A stretch of 64,000 nt of DNA from Xaviernesmea rhizosphaerae (GTDB taxonomy: Bacteria > Pseudomonadota > Alphaproteobacteria > Rhizobiales > Rhizobiaceae): assembly GCF_001938945.1 (NCBI RefSeq), contig NZ_MKIO01000017.1, forward strand, positions 62,001-126,000, read 5' to 3'. Shown piece after piece: positions 1 to 9,355 of the stretch. The notes beneath the pieces are model-generated. The model was not told where the DNA came from. It worked only from the letters and a program-made list of their open reading frames with translations, and did not search any database. The stretch's first letter is position 1. Each line of letters opens with the position of its first letter. A program made the position numbers and the translations under genes.

Positions 1-1
1 T

Positions 2-1435
2 GGCGCCAAGATCGTGTTCGATATCGATTACCGCCCCAATCTCTGGGGCCTGGCCGGGCATGATGCGGGTGACAACCGCTACATCGCCTCCGAGCGCGTC
101 TCGGCGCATCTGAAGACGGTGCTGGCCGATTGTGACCTGATCGTCGGCACGGAGGAAGAGGTGCTGATCGCTTCGGGCGAGAGCGACCTTCTGGCGGCGC
201 TCAAGACCATTCGCGCGCTGTCGGCCGCCACCATCGTCCTGAAGCGCGGGCCGATGGGCTGCATCGTCTATGACGGGCCGATCTCCGACAATCTGGAGGA
301 CGGCATCGTCGGCAAGGGTTTTCCGATCGAGGTCTATAACGTACTCGGCGCCGGCGATGCCTTCCTCTCCGGCTTCCTGCGCGGCTGGCTGAAGGGCGAG
401 CCGCATGCGACGTCGGCCACCTGGGCCAATGCCTGCGGGGCCTTTGCCGTCTCGCGCCTGCTCTGCGCGCCGGAGATCCCGACCTGGGTCGAGCTTAGCT
501 ATTTCCTGGAGCATGGCAGCAAGGAGCGGGCGCTGCGCCAGGACGAGGCGATCAACCATGTGCACTGGGCCACGACCCGGCGGCGCGACATCCCCGCGCT
601 GATGGCATTTGCCATCGACCACCGCAGCCAGCTGGAAGACATGGCCGGCGGCGATGCCAAGAAGCTCGCCCGCGTCCCCGCCTTCAAGGTGCTGGCCGTC
701 AAGGCCGCGCGCCAGGTCGCCGCCGGCCGGCCTGGCTTCGGCATGCTGATCGACGACAAATATGGCCGCGAGGCGCTGTTTGCCGCAGGGAGCGAGAAGG
801 ATTTCTGGATCGGCAAGCCGATCGAGCTGCCGGGCTCGCGCCCGCTTCAATTCGAGTTCAGCCAGGATCTCGGCAGCCGGCTCATCGACTGGCCGGTCGA
901 TCACTGCATCAAGGTTCTAAGCTTCTTCCATCCCGACGACCCGGCGGAGCTGAAGGCGACGCAGATCGCCAAGCTGCGTTCGGCCTATGAGGCGGCGCGC
1001 AAGGTCGGCCGCGAGATCCTGATCGAGATCATCGCCGGCAAGCACGGAGCCCTTGACGACAGCACCATCGCCCGCGCGCTGGAGGAGCTTTACGATGCCG
1101 GGCTCAAGCCCGACTGGTGGAAGCTGGAGCCGCAGGCGAGCCGCGCTGCCTGGGCCGCCATCGACGCCGTGATCGAGGCGCGCGATCCGCTCTGCCGCGG
1201 CGTGGTGCTGCTCGGCCTGGAGGCGCCTTACGAGGTGCTGAAGGACGGCTTTGCCGCCGCCCGCTCGGCCCGCTCGGTCAAGGGCTTTGCCGTGGGACGC
1301 ACCATCTTCGCCGAGGCCGGCCGTGCCTGGCTCGACGGCACGATGGGCGACGAGGAGGCCGTGGCCGATATGGCGGGGCGCTTCCGTGCGCTGGTCGATC
1401 TCTGGCTGGGGCTGGATGCGTCCAAGGCCGCCTGA
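2..1435 (+). CDS. iolC: 5-dehydro-2-deoxygluconokinase fused to DUF2090 domain, 5'-truncated by window edge
   Basis: The reading frame is open from the first bases of the window, so the N-terminal part of the kinase (roughly 160-170 residues judging by the family) is missing. The visible part starts in the PfkB-type sugar kinase at FDIDYRPNLW and carries the kinase signature LGAGDAFLSGFLRG, whose Asp is the catalytic base. From about residue 185 a second domain follows (DUF2090, TIM-barrel aldolase-like, with PALMAFAIDHR and a C-terminal AVGRTIFAEA), as is usual for rhizobial IolC. The kinase phosphorylates 5-dehydro-2-deoxy-D-gluconate in myo-inositol breakdown. The DUF2090 half resembles IolJ-type aldolases that cleave the phosphorylated product, which is inferred from the family. 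It heads the run iolC-iolD-iolE-iolB on the same strand, which fixes the assignment. Confidence 0.93.
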   Translation, partial: GAKIVFDIDYRPNLWGLAGHDAGDNRYIASERVSAHLKTVLADCDLIVGTEEEVLIASGESDLLAALKTIRALSAATIVLKRGPMGCIVYDGPISDNLEDGIVGKGFPIEVYNVLGAGDAFLSGFLRGWLKGEPHATSATWANACGAFAVSRLLCAPEIPTWVELSYFLEHGSKERALRQDEAINHVHWATTRRRDIPALMAFAIDHRSQLEDMAGGDAKKLARVPAFKVLAVKAARQVAAGRPGFGMLIDDKYGREALFAAGSEKDFWIGKPIELPGSRPLQFEFSQDLGSRLIDWPVDHCIKVLSFFHPDDPAELKATQIAKLRSAYEAARKVGREILIEIIAGKHGALDDSTIARALEELYDAGLKPDWWKLEPQASRAAWAAIDAVIEARDPLCRGVVLLGLEAPYEVLKDGFAAARSARSVKGFAVGRTIFAEAGRAWLDGTMGDEEAVADMAGRFRALVDLWLGLDASKAA

Positions 1436-1492
1436 GCGGGCCTGTCTGCGACAACGAAGGCAACAGGCGCTGCGCTGATGGCGCCTGCTGGT

Positions 1493-1537
1493 GCATCGGA
1501 CCGAAAAGTGGGAACCGGTTTTCGGAACATCCGATGC
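1493..1537. repeat. dispersed intergenic palindrome (GCATCGG...CCGATGC), iolC-iolD gap
   Basis: This is a 45-bp imperfect palindrome with outer arms GCATCGG and CCGATGC and inner arms CCGAAAA and TTTTCGG. Related copies occur elsewhere in the window (11143, 16698, four tandem copies from 53735, and 63730). Always intergenic here, it looks like the short palindromic repeat scattered through Rhizobiales chromosomes. It could fold as an RNA hairpin between iolC and iolD. Confidence 0.8.
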
Positions 1538-1639
1538 AAAAACAAAATGAGAGTGCCGAGCCGGATCTTGTGCGGCACTCTATGCTAAGACCCCTGCAAA
1601 GGAGCGGGCGCCGGGGAGCGCGCGCCGGAGGAGACACCG

Positions 1640-3505
1640 ATGAGCCAGACGATTGACCGGGGCACCGTGCGCCTGACGATGGCGCAGGCCGTGGCGCGCT
1701 TCCTGACCCGGCAGAAGACCGTGATCGATGGCGAGATCGTGCCGATCTTTGGCGGCGTCTTCGCCATTTTCGGCCATGGCAATGTCGCCGGCATCGGCGA
1801 GGCGCTGCATGGCATCAGAGACGAACTCCCCACCTTCCGCGCCCAGAACGAGCAGGGCATGGCCAATGCCGCCATCGCCTTCGCCAAGGCGAGCTTCCGC
1901 CGCCGCTTCATGGCCTGCACCACCTCGATCGGCCCCGGCGCCTTGAACATGGTGACCTCGGCGGCGCTGGCCCATGTCAACCGCCTGCCGGTGCTCTTCC
2001 TGCCCGGTGACGTCTTCGCCAACCGCCGTCCGGACCCGGTGCTGCAGCAGATCGAGGATTTCAGCGATGGCGCGGCCACGGCGAATGACTGCTTCCGCCC
2101 GGTCTCGCGCTATTTCGACCGCATCACCCGGCCGGAGCAGATCATTCCCGCGCTGCGCCGGGCCATGCAGGTGCTGACCGATCCCGCCGATTGCGGGCCG
2201 GTGACGCTGGCGCTCTGCCAGGATGTGCAGGCCGAGGCCTATGACTATCCCGAGAGCTTCTTTGCGGAGAAGATCTGGCTGCCGCGCCGGCTGCATCCTG
2301 ACGCGGACGAACTGGCCGGCGCGATTGCCGCGCTCGCGGCGGCGCAAAAGCCGGTGATTATTGCCGGCGGCGGTGTGCTTTATTCTGAGGCCAGCGCCGC
2401 GCTTTCCGCCTTTGCCGAGCGCCATGGCATTCCCGTGGTCGAGACCCAGGCCGGCAAGTCCAGCCTGCCGCATGATCACGACCTCAACATGGGCTCGGTC
2501 GGCGTCACCGGCACCTCCGCCGCCAATGCGCTCTCGGAAGAGGCCGATCTCGTGCTGGCCGTCGGCACCCGGCTGCAGGATTTCACCACCGGCTCCTGGG
2601 CGCTGTTCAAAAATTCGGACCTCAAGATCCTCGGCCTCAATATCCAGCCTTTCGACGCTGCCAAGCACGAGGCCCTGCCGCTGGTGGCCGATGCCCGTGT
2701 CGGGCTGGAGGCCCTGAGCGCCGGCCTCGGCGTCCATCGCGCCCCTGTGACCTGGACCGACAAGGCGCGGCACGAAAAGGCCGGCTGGATCGAGGCCGCC
2801 GATCGGGCGATCGCCCCGACCAATGCGGCGCTGCCCTCCGATGCCCAGGTGATCGGCGCGGTGCTGCGCGCACGCGGCGCCAGCCGGACCACGCTCGTTT
2901 GCGCCGCCGGCGGCCTGCCGGGCGAGCTGCACAAGCTCTGGCGGGCGGAAAAGCCCGGCAGCTATCATATGGAATATGGCTTCTCCACTATGGGCTACGA
3001 GGTGGCCGGGGGCCTTGGCGTCAAGCTGGCCAAGCCCGAAGACGACGTCATCGTCATGGTCGGGGACGGCAGCTACATGATGCTGAACTCCGAGATCGCC
3101 TCCTCGATCATGCTTGGCGCCAAGCTGACCGTGGTGCTGCTCGACAATGCCGGCTATGGCTGCATCAACCGGCTGCAGATGGCCACCGGCGGCGCGAACT
3201 TCAACAATCTCCTGAAGGACACGCATCACGTCGAACTGCCGACGATCGACTTTGCCGCCCACGCCGCCGCCATGGGCGCTGTTGCCCGCAAGGTCGCCTC
3301 GATCGCCGAGCTCGAAGCCGCGCTCGCAGAGACTCGCGCCGAAACGCGCACCACCGTGATCGTCATCGACACCGATCCGCTGATCACCACGCGCGAAGGC
3401 GGCCACTGGTGGGATGTCGCCGTGCCCGAGGTGTCCACGCGCGAGCCGGTCAACACGGCGCGCGGGGCTTACGAAAAGGCCCTATCGGCCCAGCGCTTCG
3501 GCTGA
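1640..3505 (+). CDS. iolD: 3D-(3,5/4)-trihydroxycyclohexane-1,2-dione hydrolase
   Basis: This thiamine-diphosphate-dependent enzyme opens the ring of trihydroxycyclohexane-1,2-dione to 5-deoxy-glucuronate in myo-inositol catabolism. The 621-residue length matches IolD. The acetolactate-synthase-like fold is visible: an N-terminal Pyr domain with FGHGNVAGIGEAL and the catalytic Glu region ELPTFRAQNEQGMA, a central domain with PVIIAGGGVL, and a C-terminal PP domain with the ThDP/Mg motif MVGDGSYMMLNSE followed by LLDNAGYGCINRL. The ATG is preceded by GGAGGA at good spacing. It lies between iolC and iolE on the same strand. The gap to iolC holds a dispersed palindrome. Confidence 0.97.
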   Translation: MSQTIDRGTVRLTMAQAVARFLTRQKTVIDGEIVPIFGGVFAIFGHGNVAGIGEALHGIRDELPTFRAQNEQGMANAAIAFAKASFRRRFMACTTSIGPGALNMVTSAALAHVNRLPVLFLPGDVFANRRPDPVLQQIEDFSDGAATANDCFRPVSRYFDRITRPEQIIPALRRAMQVLTDPADCGPVTLALCQDVQAEAYDYPESFFAEKIWLPRRLHPDADELAGAIAALAAAQKPVIIAGGGVLYSEASAALSAFAERHGIPVVETQAGKSSLPHDHDLNMGSVGVTGTSAANALSEEADLVLAVGTRLQDFTTGSWALFKNSDLKILGLNIQPFDAAKHEALPLVADARVGLEALSAGLGVHRAPVTWTDKARHEKAGWIEAADRAIAPTNAALPSDAQVIGAVLRARGASRTTLVCAAGGLPGELHKLWRAEKPGSYHMEYGFSTMGYEVAGGLGVKLAKPEDDVIVMVGDGSYMMLNSEIASSIMLGAKLTVVLLDNAGYGCINRLQMATGGANFNNLLKDTHHVELPTIDFAAHAAAMGAVARKVASIAELEAALAETRAETRTTVIVIDTDPLITTREGGHWWDVAVPEVSTREPVNTARGAYEKALSAQRFG

Positions 3506-3564
3506 AAGTCCTTCCGTCTTTCCATCCTTTTTGAACCACACATCCTCCTGAACGAGAAGACCCC

Positions 3565-4467
3565 ATGATCCGTTACGGAACCAACCCGATCGCCTGGAGC
3601 AATGACGACGACCAGACGATCGGCGCCCATCTGACCCTTGAGGATTGCCTCACCGATTGCCAGAAGATCGGCTTCGACGGCATCGAGAAGGGCCACAAGA
3701 TGCCGACCGACCCTGAAGCCCTGAAGGCCAAGCTCGCCGAATATGGCCTGGTCTTCGTCTCGGGCTGGCACTCGACCAACCTGCTGACCCATGATGTCGA
3801 GGCCGAGAAGCGGGCGATCCAGCCGCATCTCGACCTGCTCAAGGCCAATGGCTGCAAGGTCTGCATCGTCTGCGAAACCTCCAATGCCATCCATGGCGAT
3901 GACGCCAAGGGACTGGTGGCAGACAAGCCGGTTCTGCCCGAGGACCAGTGGGAAAAATTCGGCGCCGACCTCGAAGCCATCGCCGCCTATTGCGCCGAAC
4001 AGGGGATCGACCTCGTCTATCACCACCACATGGGCACGATCGTCCAGACAGGCGAAGAGATCGACCGGCTGATGGCGGTCACGGGTCCGGCCACCAAGCT
4101 CCTGCTCGACACCGGCCATGCCTGGTTTGGCGGCTCCGATCCGGCCGAACTCGCGCGTAAATATATGGACCGCGTCCGCCACATCCATGCCAAGAACGTG
4201 CGCACCGCCGTGCGCAAGCAAGTGGAAGCCGATGGCTTGTCCTTCCTCGAAGGCGTGCGCCGTGGCGTCTTCACCGTACCGGGCGATGCCGAGGGCGGGG
4301 TGGACTTCCTGCCCGTCCTCAAGATCGCCGCGGAACACGGCTATCAGGGCTGGCTGGTGATCGAGGCCGAGCAGGACTCGGCCGTGCGCAACCCTTTCGA
4401 ATACCAGTCGCTGGGCCTGAAGTCGCTCAAGGCCTTCGCGCGGGAAGCTGGGCTCGACCGGGGCTGA
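3565..4467 (+). CDS. iolE: myo-inosose-2 dehydratase
   Basis: IolE dehydrates 2-keto-myo-inositol to the trihydroxycyclohexane-dione that IolD hydrolyses. The protein has 300 residues and a xylose-isomerase-like TIM barrel. Typical segments are the N-terminal [13 protein letters not shown], the metal-ligand regions [11 protein letters not shown] and [11 protein letters not shown], then [10 protein letters not shown], and the C-terminal WLVIEAEQD, where His, Asp and Glu side chains coordinate the divalent metal. The ATG follows an AGAAGA-type ribosome site. It sits 59 bases after iolD, consistent with co-transcription. Confidence 0.96.
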   Translation: MIRYGTNPIAWSNDDDQTIGAHLTLEDCLTDCQKIGFDGIEKGHKMPTDPEALKAKLAEYGLVFVSGWHSTNLLTHDVEAEKRAIQPHLDLLKANGCKVCIVCETSNAIHGDDAKGLVADKPVLPEDQWEKFGADLEAIAAYCAEQGIDLVYHHHMGTIVQTGEEIDRLMAVTGPATKLLLDTGHAWFGGSDPAELARKYMDRVRHIHAKNVRTAVRKQVEADGLSFLEGVRRGVFTVPGDAEGGVDFLPVLKIAAEHGYQGWLVIEAEQDSAVRNPFEYQSLGLKSLKAFAREAGLDRG

Positions 4468-4598
4468 TCCGGGTCGGGCGAACGGCGCTTTGGGCTTGAA
4501 GGCCCCGCATCTGCCTGCCGGGCCCGTCTTCCCGACAAGAAGAAGAGACCAGGATCACGCTACCCGCAATCGACGGCGGCTGCTTGTGGCACCAGCCT

Positions 4599-4619
4599 CC
4601 TCTCCCCAGCGGGGAGAGG
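4599..4619. repeat. short G/C palindrome with flanking GGGTGAGGGGGC
   Basis: Perfect 9-bp arms CCTCTCCCC and GGGGAGAGG surround a 3-nt loop in the iolE-iolB gap and are followed by GCAGGGTGAGGGGGC. This arrangement is a common repetitive extragenic element in rhizobia and may form a hairpin between the two cistrons. There is no U-tract, so simple termination is not indicated. Confidence 0.6.
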
Positions 4620-4684
4620 GCAGGGTGAGGGGGCTGGCGGACCACTGCACCAGCAGATGAAGACGGAAAACCAAGGAGCTTGTT

Positions 4685-5497
4685 ATGCCCACCCTTCTCG
4701 TCAAGCCGAAGGCCGAAAGCGGCCTCGTTCAGGAGATCACGCCCGAAAGCGCCGGCTGGACCTATGTCGGCTTCGCGCTTCACAAGCTGGCGACAGGCGC
4801 GGCCGTTTCGGCCGAGACCGGGGAGCGCGAGGTCTGCCTCGTGTTGGTCTCGGGCAAGGCGAAAGTGACGGTTGAGCATCAGGGCCGGACGGAGGATTTT
4901 GGCGAGATCGGCGAGCGGATGACGCCCTTCGAGGGCGCACCCTTCGCCGTCTATGCGCCGAAGGGCAGCCGCTTTACGGTGACCGCCACCACGGCCCTGG
5001 AGCTCGCCATCTGCTCCGCACCAGGCGGCGAGGGCTTCCCTCCGCGCCTGATCGCGCCCGGTCGCCATCCGCAGATGACGCGCGGCAAGGCGACCAACAC
5101 CCGCTATGTCACCAACATCATGCCGGAGGATGATGGCGCCGCCCAGTCTCTGCTGGTGGTGGAGGTGATCACGCCGGGCGGGCATACCTCCTCCTACCCG
5201 CCGCACAAGCACGATGCCGACAATTTGCCGGCGGAAAGCTTCCTGGAGGAGACCTATTATCATCGCCTGAATCCGGCTCAGGGCTTTGCCATGCAGCGCG
5301 TCTATACCGACGACCGGTCGCTGGATGAAACCATGGCGGTGGAGGATGGCGACGTGACGCTGGTGCCGCGCGGCTATCACCCCGTCGCCGCCATCCACGG
5401 CTATGATCTTTACTACCTCAACGTCATGGCCGGCCCATCGCGCGTCTGGAAGTTCCACAATGCGCCGGAGCACGCCTGGCTGTTCACCGGCGTCTGA
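4685..5497 (+). CDS. iolB: 5-deoxy-glucuronate isomerase
   Basis: IolB isomerises 5-deoxy-D-glucuronate to 5-dehydro-2-deoxy-D-gluconate, the substrate of the IolC kinase. The 270-residue bicupin shows the family hallmarks VEVITPGGHTSSYPPHKHD (metal-binding His and Glu in the second cupin), LEETYYHRLNP, the MQRVYTDD segment and VPRGYHPVAA near the C-terminus. The ATG has AAGGAG about eight bases upstream. It is the last iol gene of the run. The 217-base gap to iolE contains a G/C palindrome, so expression partly independent of the upstream genes is possible. Confidence 0.96.
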   Translation: MPTLLVKPKAESGLVQEITPESAGWTYVGFALHKLATGAAVSAETGEREVCLVLVSGKAKVTVEHQGRTEDFGEIGERMTPFEGAPFAVYAPKGSRFTVTATTALELAICSAPGGEGFPPRLIAPGRHPQMTRGKATNTRYVTNIMPEDDGAAQSLLVVEVITPGGHTSSYPPHKHDADNLPAESFLEETYYHRLNPAQGFAMQRVYTDDRSLDETMAVEDGDVTLVPRGYHPVAAIHGYDLYYLNVMAGPSRVWKFHNAPEHAWLFTGV

Positions 5498-5655
5498 GGG
5501 ACAGGCAAGGGGCAGGCCTGTTGACGGCGGGGCCCGGCGCGTTTTTTTGAGGACCACACCCGGCTCAGGACGCTCCAAAAACTTGTCCCTCTCATGTCAC
5601 ATGGGCTTTGCAGAGCATTGCTAGGCGCAGGGCAAATCGAAACAGGAATGCCCCG

Positions 5656-7011
5656 ATGTCGCTCACCCGCCGCTCCCTTCTCGGCCTGATGTCCTCCACG
5701 CTGCTGCTGCCGCTTCTCCCGCAGGCGGCGCGTGCGGCCGGGCCGGGCGTCGATCTGATCATCCTGTCGGATCTGCATTCGGCCTATGAGCGGATGGCCG
5801 AGCTTCTCCTGGCGGTGCAGGCGCGGGTGGCGGCGGCAAGCCGTCCGCAGGTCATCCTGTTCAATGGCGATCTGTTCGAGGCAGGCAATGTTGCCGCCGT
5901 TCGCTCGGGCGGCGAGGCGGACTGGGCCTTCCTGTCGGCTTTGGCAAAACTCGCGCCTGTGGTCTTCAACCTCGGCAATCACGAAGCCGATCTCGACAAT
6001 GATCTCGCCCATTTCGTCGAGCGCGCCCGCGCCGCCGGCGTGACGGTGCTGAGCAACATCAAGGACAAGCGGACCGGCAAACCCTATGCCGAGTCCGGCG
6101 CCACGCTTGCCGCCGGCGACATGACGCTGCGCATCGCAGCCCTTGCCACCAATGCGCTCGGCACCTATCCCAAGGCCACGCGTGAGATGCTCGACATTCC
6201 CCAGCCGGTGGACTGGGCGCGCGAAAACCTGCCGGTCCTGCTCAAGGCCGGCGATGTCAACATCGTGCTGAGCCATGCCGGCGTCGTGCCCGACCGCGAT
6301 ATCCTGCCGATGCTCCCCGATGGGACGCTTGTTGTCGGCGGGCATGACCATCTCGTCTTCACCCACGAGGCCGGCAATACGCGCTATGTCCATAGCGGCT
6401 CCTGGGGCGCGCTGCTCACCGTGGCGACGATCGCCGCGCCGGGAGAGGCGGCACGGATCGAACAGATCGCCATTGATCGCGGCGGTCCTTCCGCTCCCGA
6501 GCTGAAGGCGGTGATCGACGCCGTGCTGGCCAAGCACCTGACCGCCGAGGACAGGGCCGTGGTCGCCCGGACGAAGCGACCCTTCACGCTCCTTGAAACC
6601 GCGCGCTTCACCGCGGCCGCCATCGCGGAGAAAGCCGGGGCCGATGTCGGCTTCATCGGCCACACCTCCTTCGGGACGGGGCTGCCGGAGGGCGATGTCA
6701 GCCGCTTCGATTACAATGCCGCCGTGCGCTTCGAGGGCAAGATCATGAAGGCGCAGGTGGATGCCGCCACGCTCGCCGTCCTCCTCGCCCGCTGCAACCA
6801 GGAGGGCGACATTCCGCTCGCCGCCCGCACTGGTGACTATCTCCATGCCGCACCGGCGCCGGCCGCAGGCAAAGAGCTTTATGTCATCGCTTGCAACGAC
6901 TGGTCTGCGATCAACCGCAAGAGCTATTTCGGCCGCGAGGATCTCGCCTTCACGGAGGTTCCCGATCTCAAGCTTAAGCCGCTGGTGATCGAGGCGTTGA
7001 ACAAGGCATAA
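5656..7011 (+). CDS. Tat-exported metallophosphoesterase / 5'-nucleotidase family protein
   Basis: A predicted periplasmic phosphohydrolase of the UshA/5'-nucleotidase superfamily (451 residues). Residues 1-28 form a twin-arginine signal (TRRSLLG, a hydrophobic stretch, then an ARAA cleavage region), and this decides the start although the frame is open 16 codons further upstream. The calcineurin-like domain has all its metal motifs: LSDLHSAYERM, FNGDLFE, NLGNHEAD, LSHAG and GGHDH. The C-terminal domain (GHTSFGTGL, then YNAAVRFEGKIMKAQVD) matches 5_nucleotid_C. The substrate cannot be told from sequence; nucleotides, UDP-sugars or other phosphoesters are all possible. It follows iolB with its own leader and need not belong to the iol operon. 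Confidence 0.87.
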   Translation: MSLTRRSLLGLMSSTLLLPLLPQAARAAGPGVDLIILSDLHSAYERMAELLLAVQARVAAASRPQVILFNGDLFEAGNVAAVRSGGEADWAFLSALAKLAPVVFNLGNHEADLDNDLAHFVERARAAGVTVLSNIKDKRTGKPYAESGATLAAGDMTLRIAALATNALGTYPKATREMLDIPQPVDWARENLPVLLKAGDVNIVLSHAGVVPDRDILPMLPDGTLVVGGHDHLVFTHEAGNTRYVHSGSWGALLTVATIAAPGEAARIEQIAIDRGGPSAPELKAVIDAVLAKHLTAEDRAVVARTKRPFTLLETARFTAAAIAEKAGADVGFIGHTSFGTGLPEGDVSRFDYNAAVRFEGKIMKAQVDAATLAVLLARCNQEGDIPLAARTGDYLHAAPAPAAGKELYVIACNDWSAINRKSYFGREDLAFTEVPDLKLKPLVIEALNKA

Positions 7012-7127
7012 GCGGCGAGGATCGTGTGAGGCGACCGGCAGCGGGGCGGCAGCTGGCGGTGAAAAGACCCTACTCGCCATGATCGTCAATCCGGTCTAGC
7101 CTTGTCCTCTCACAGCGGGAGGCTTTC

Positions 7128-7532
7128 ATGCGGATCGACGGCGGATGCCATTGCGGCGCGATTGCCTATGAGGCGGAGGTGGATCCTGAAGCCGTCGGCC
7201 TGTGCCATTGCACCGATTGCCAGGCGCTGACCGGCTCGGCCTTCCGGGTCACGGTTACGGCGCGAGCGCAGGATTTTCGCATCACCAGGGGCGAGCCGAC
7301 GATCTACCGCAAGCAGGGCGACAATGGCCGCCCGCGCCTCCAGGCCTTTTGCCGCCAGTGCGGATCGCCGCTCTATACCACAGGGGTGGATGAGGATGCC
7401 GAAGCCGTCGGCATTCGCTGGGGCGGCATCGCCCAGCGCCGGAGCCTCGCCCCGAACCATCAGATCTGGTGCAACTCCGCCGCGGACTGGCTCGACAGCA
7501 TTGTCAGGCTGCCGGCCCGTCCACGCGATTGA
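7128..7532 (+). CDS. GFA-family (glutathione-dependent formaldehyde-activating-like) protein
   Basis: A 134-residue zinc protein of the GFA/CENP-V family. The Cys ligands are clear: GGCHCGAIAYEA near the N-terminus, LCHCTDCQ around residue 27, and FCRQCGSPLY around residue 82. The family is named after S-hydroxymethylglutathione synthase, but most members have no proven activity, so no substrate is claimed. The ATG has GGGAGG at good spacing. The following AraC gene begins nine bases after the stop, so the two may be co-transcribed. Confidence 0.88.
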   Translation: MRIDGGCHCGAIAYEAEVDPEAVGLCHCTDCQALTGSAFRVTVTARAQDFRITRGEPTIYRKQGDNGRPRLQAFCRQCGSPLYTTGVDEDAEAVGIRWGGIAQRRSLAPNHQIWCNSAADWLDSIVRLPARPRD

Positions 7533-7540
7533 AAGCGGTC

Positions 7541-8386
7541 ATGAGCGGGCAAATGGAAACGCTCGGGCGGCAGCCGATGAAGCATCAGGAATTTCGCCGG
7601 CACAGCCTTTGCCTTGGCGGAATGGAGGCGGTGGAGGCGCGCAGCCCGCATGTCTTCGGCCGGCATATGCATGATCAGTATGGCATCGGTCTGATCCTGT
7701 CGGGTGCCCAGCGCTCGGCCAGCGGACGCGGCCCCGTGGAAGCCGGCGCGGGCGATCTCATCACCGTCAATCCCGGGGAGGTGCATGACGGCGCGCCGAT
7801 CGGTGGTGGCCGTCACTGGTGCATGCTCTATTTCGATCCGGCCATGCTGATCGAGGCGACACGCGACCTGCCCGGCACTTCACGCGGCGACTATCGCTTT
7901 GAAGCGCCCGTCATGGCGCGGGCCGATCTTGCCTGCAGCTTTTCCATGCTCTATCGCCGCCTCCTGTCGCGCGATGCCGCAGCGCTTGCCGCCGAGGAGG
8001 CGCTGCTCCTCCTCTTCGGCGGGCTCGGCAGCCGGACGGACGGCCCTTCCGAGCGAAATGGCAGCCTGTTGGCGCAAGCTCGTGCCGCGATCGACGACGC
8101 ACCGGAAGAGGACCACCGTCTGGCGCGGCTCTCCGCGATGAGTGGGCTCAGCCGCTTCCAGTTCCTGCGCGCCTTTGCCGCCGCCACCGGCCTGACACCG
8201 CATGCCTATCTGGTCCAGCGCCGGCTGATGAAGGCCCGCCGGCTGCTGGCCCGAGGCGAGCCGCCGGCGACGACCGCAATCGCCTGCGGCTTTGCCGACC
8301 AGAGCCATATGACGCGCCTCTTCCGCCGCGCCTATGGCTTCACTCCGGCGCGCTTTGCTGCAGCATCGGACAGACAAGTGACTTGA
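7541..8386 (+). CDS. AraC-family transcriptional regulator
   Basis: A 281-residue AraC-type activator. The N-terminal half is a cupin-like sensing domain (FGRHMHDQYGIGLILSG, then GDLITVNPGEVHDG). The C-terminal half carries the two helix-turn-helix motifs, LARLSAMSGLSRFQFLRAF and TTAIACGFADQSHMTRLFRR, followed by the signature GFTPARF. The frame extends further upstream into the GFA gene, but the ATG chosen here lies just after that gene's stop and gives a normal-length protein. A LysE-type exporter follows on the same strand, and AraC-LysE pairs are common, so it may control that exporter. The ligand is unknown. Confidence 0.88.
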   Translation: MSGQMETLGRQPMKHQEFRRHSLCLGGMEAVEARSPHVFGRHMHDQYGIGLILSGAQRSASGRGPVEAGAGDLITVNPGEVHDGAPIGGGRHWCMLYFDPAMLIEATRDLPGTSRGDYRFEAPVMARADLACSFSMLYRRLLSRDAAALAAEEALLLLFGGLGSRTDGPSERNGSLLAQARAAIDDAPEEDHRLARLSAMSGLSRFQFLRAFAAATGLTPHAYLVQRRLMKARRLLARGEPPATTAIACGFADQSHMTRLFRRAYGFTPARFAAASDRQVT

Positions 8387-8556
8387 TGTTTTCGGACAGA
8401 TCCGGTGCCAGAACAAAATTCCAGAGCATCGGGCTGCATATGATGTCCGGCCCCGTGCCCTCAAGTGCAGCACGGCTGACCGCCTGCAATTTCCTTCAAG
8501 ACCCCGAGATCCGAAAGCGCTTGTCTGCCTGGCATCCTCTCGCTTCGGAGTGTCTC

Positions 8557-9168
8557 ATGTCGCTTGAATTTCTGCTGACCGCCCTGGTCATCGTCCTGCT
8601 GCCCGGCCCGGGCGTCGTCTACACCCTGTCGCTCGGCCTCAAGGCGGGCCTGCGCGCCGGGTTGATCGCTGCCTTCGGCTGCACGCTCGGCATCCTGCCG
8701 CATCTGGTCGCCGGCGTGCTTGGCCTCTCCGCCGTTCTGGCCGCGAGCGCGACCCTGTTTCGCGCGATCCAGATTGCCGGCGTGCTCTATCTCCTGCTGA
8801 TGGCCTGGCGTACCTGGCGAGACCGGGAGGCCTTCTCGGTGGAGGCCGCCGAGGACCGGCCGGCGGCGTTCGGGATCGTGCTTGCCGCCATCGGGCTGAA
8901 CCTCTTCAATCCCAAGCTTCCCTTGTTCTTCCTCGCCTTTCTGCCGCAGTTCATCGATCCGCTCGATCCCCGGCCGATCCTGCGCATGGTGGAACTCGGC
9001 GCCGGCTTCATGGGGCTGACCTTCGCCGTCTTCGCGGTCTATGGCGCCTTTGCCGCTTCGGCGCGCAATCTCCTCATCCGCCGCCCGGCCATTCTCGTCT
9101 GGCTGCGCCGCAGCTTCGCCTGCGCCTTCGCGCTGATGGGGCTGCGGCTTGCGCTTGCCGGCCGTTGA
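8557..9168 (+). CDS. LysE/RhtB-family amino-acid exporter
   Basis: A 203-residue inner-membrane protein of the LysE superfamily with about six hydrophobic segments. The N-terminal signature LLPGPGVVYTLSLGLKAGLRAG and the mid-protein GLNLFNPKLPLFFLAFLPQF are diagnostic. It is predicted to export an amino acid or derivative by proton exchange; the substrate is not evident. The ATG at MSLEFLL is chosen because the signature sits at its usual distance from the N-terminus. The open frame upstream runs through a degenerate copy of the genomic palindrome and is unlikely to be translated. It follows the AraC gene, a plausible regulator. Confidence 0.9.
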   Translation: MSLEFLLTALVIVLLPGPGVVYTLSLGLKAGLRAGLIAAFGCTLGILPHLVAGVLGLSAVLAASATLFRAIQIAGVLYLLLMAWRTWRDREAFSVEAAEDRPAAFGIVLAAIGLNLFNPKLPLFFLAFLPQFIDPLDPRPILRMVELGAGFMGLTFAVFAVYGAFAASARNLLIRRPAILVWLRRSFACAFALMGLRLALAGR

Positions 9169-9355
9169 ACAGGCTGTCATTTCCCGCTTCCTGTCATCAA
9201 AACGATTTCGGTTTTGCGCCAATCTGCGCTAGAGCAGGGCAGCGCAAGCCGGTCTCTCCTTGGCCGGCCTGCCGGCGGTGGGCGGTCGCTGAGGAAGAGC
9301 GGCCGCAGGCCATCCTGTCCACTCCCTTTCGTCCCCTTCCAGGAGTTCCTTCCCC

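Noticed and set aside
5520..5548. GC-rich stretch plus T7 after iolB as terminator
   Set aside because: The T-run is clear, but no stable stem abuts it; a terminator call was not supported.
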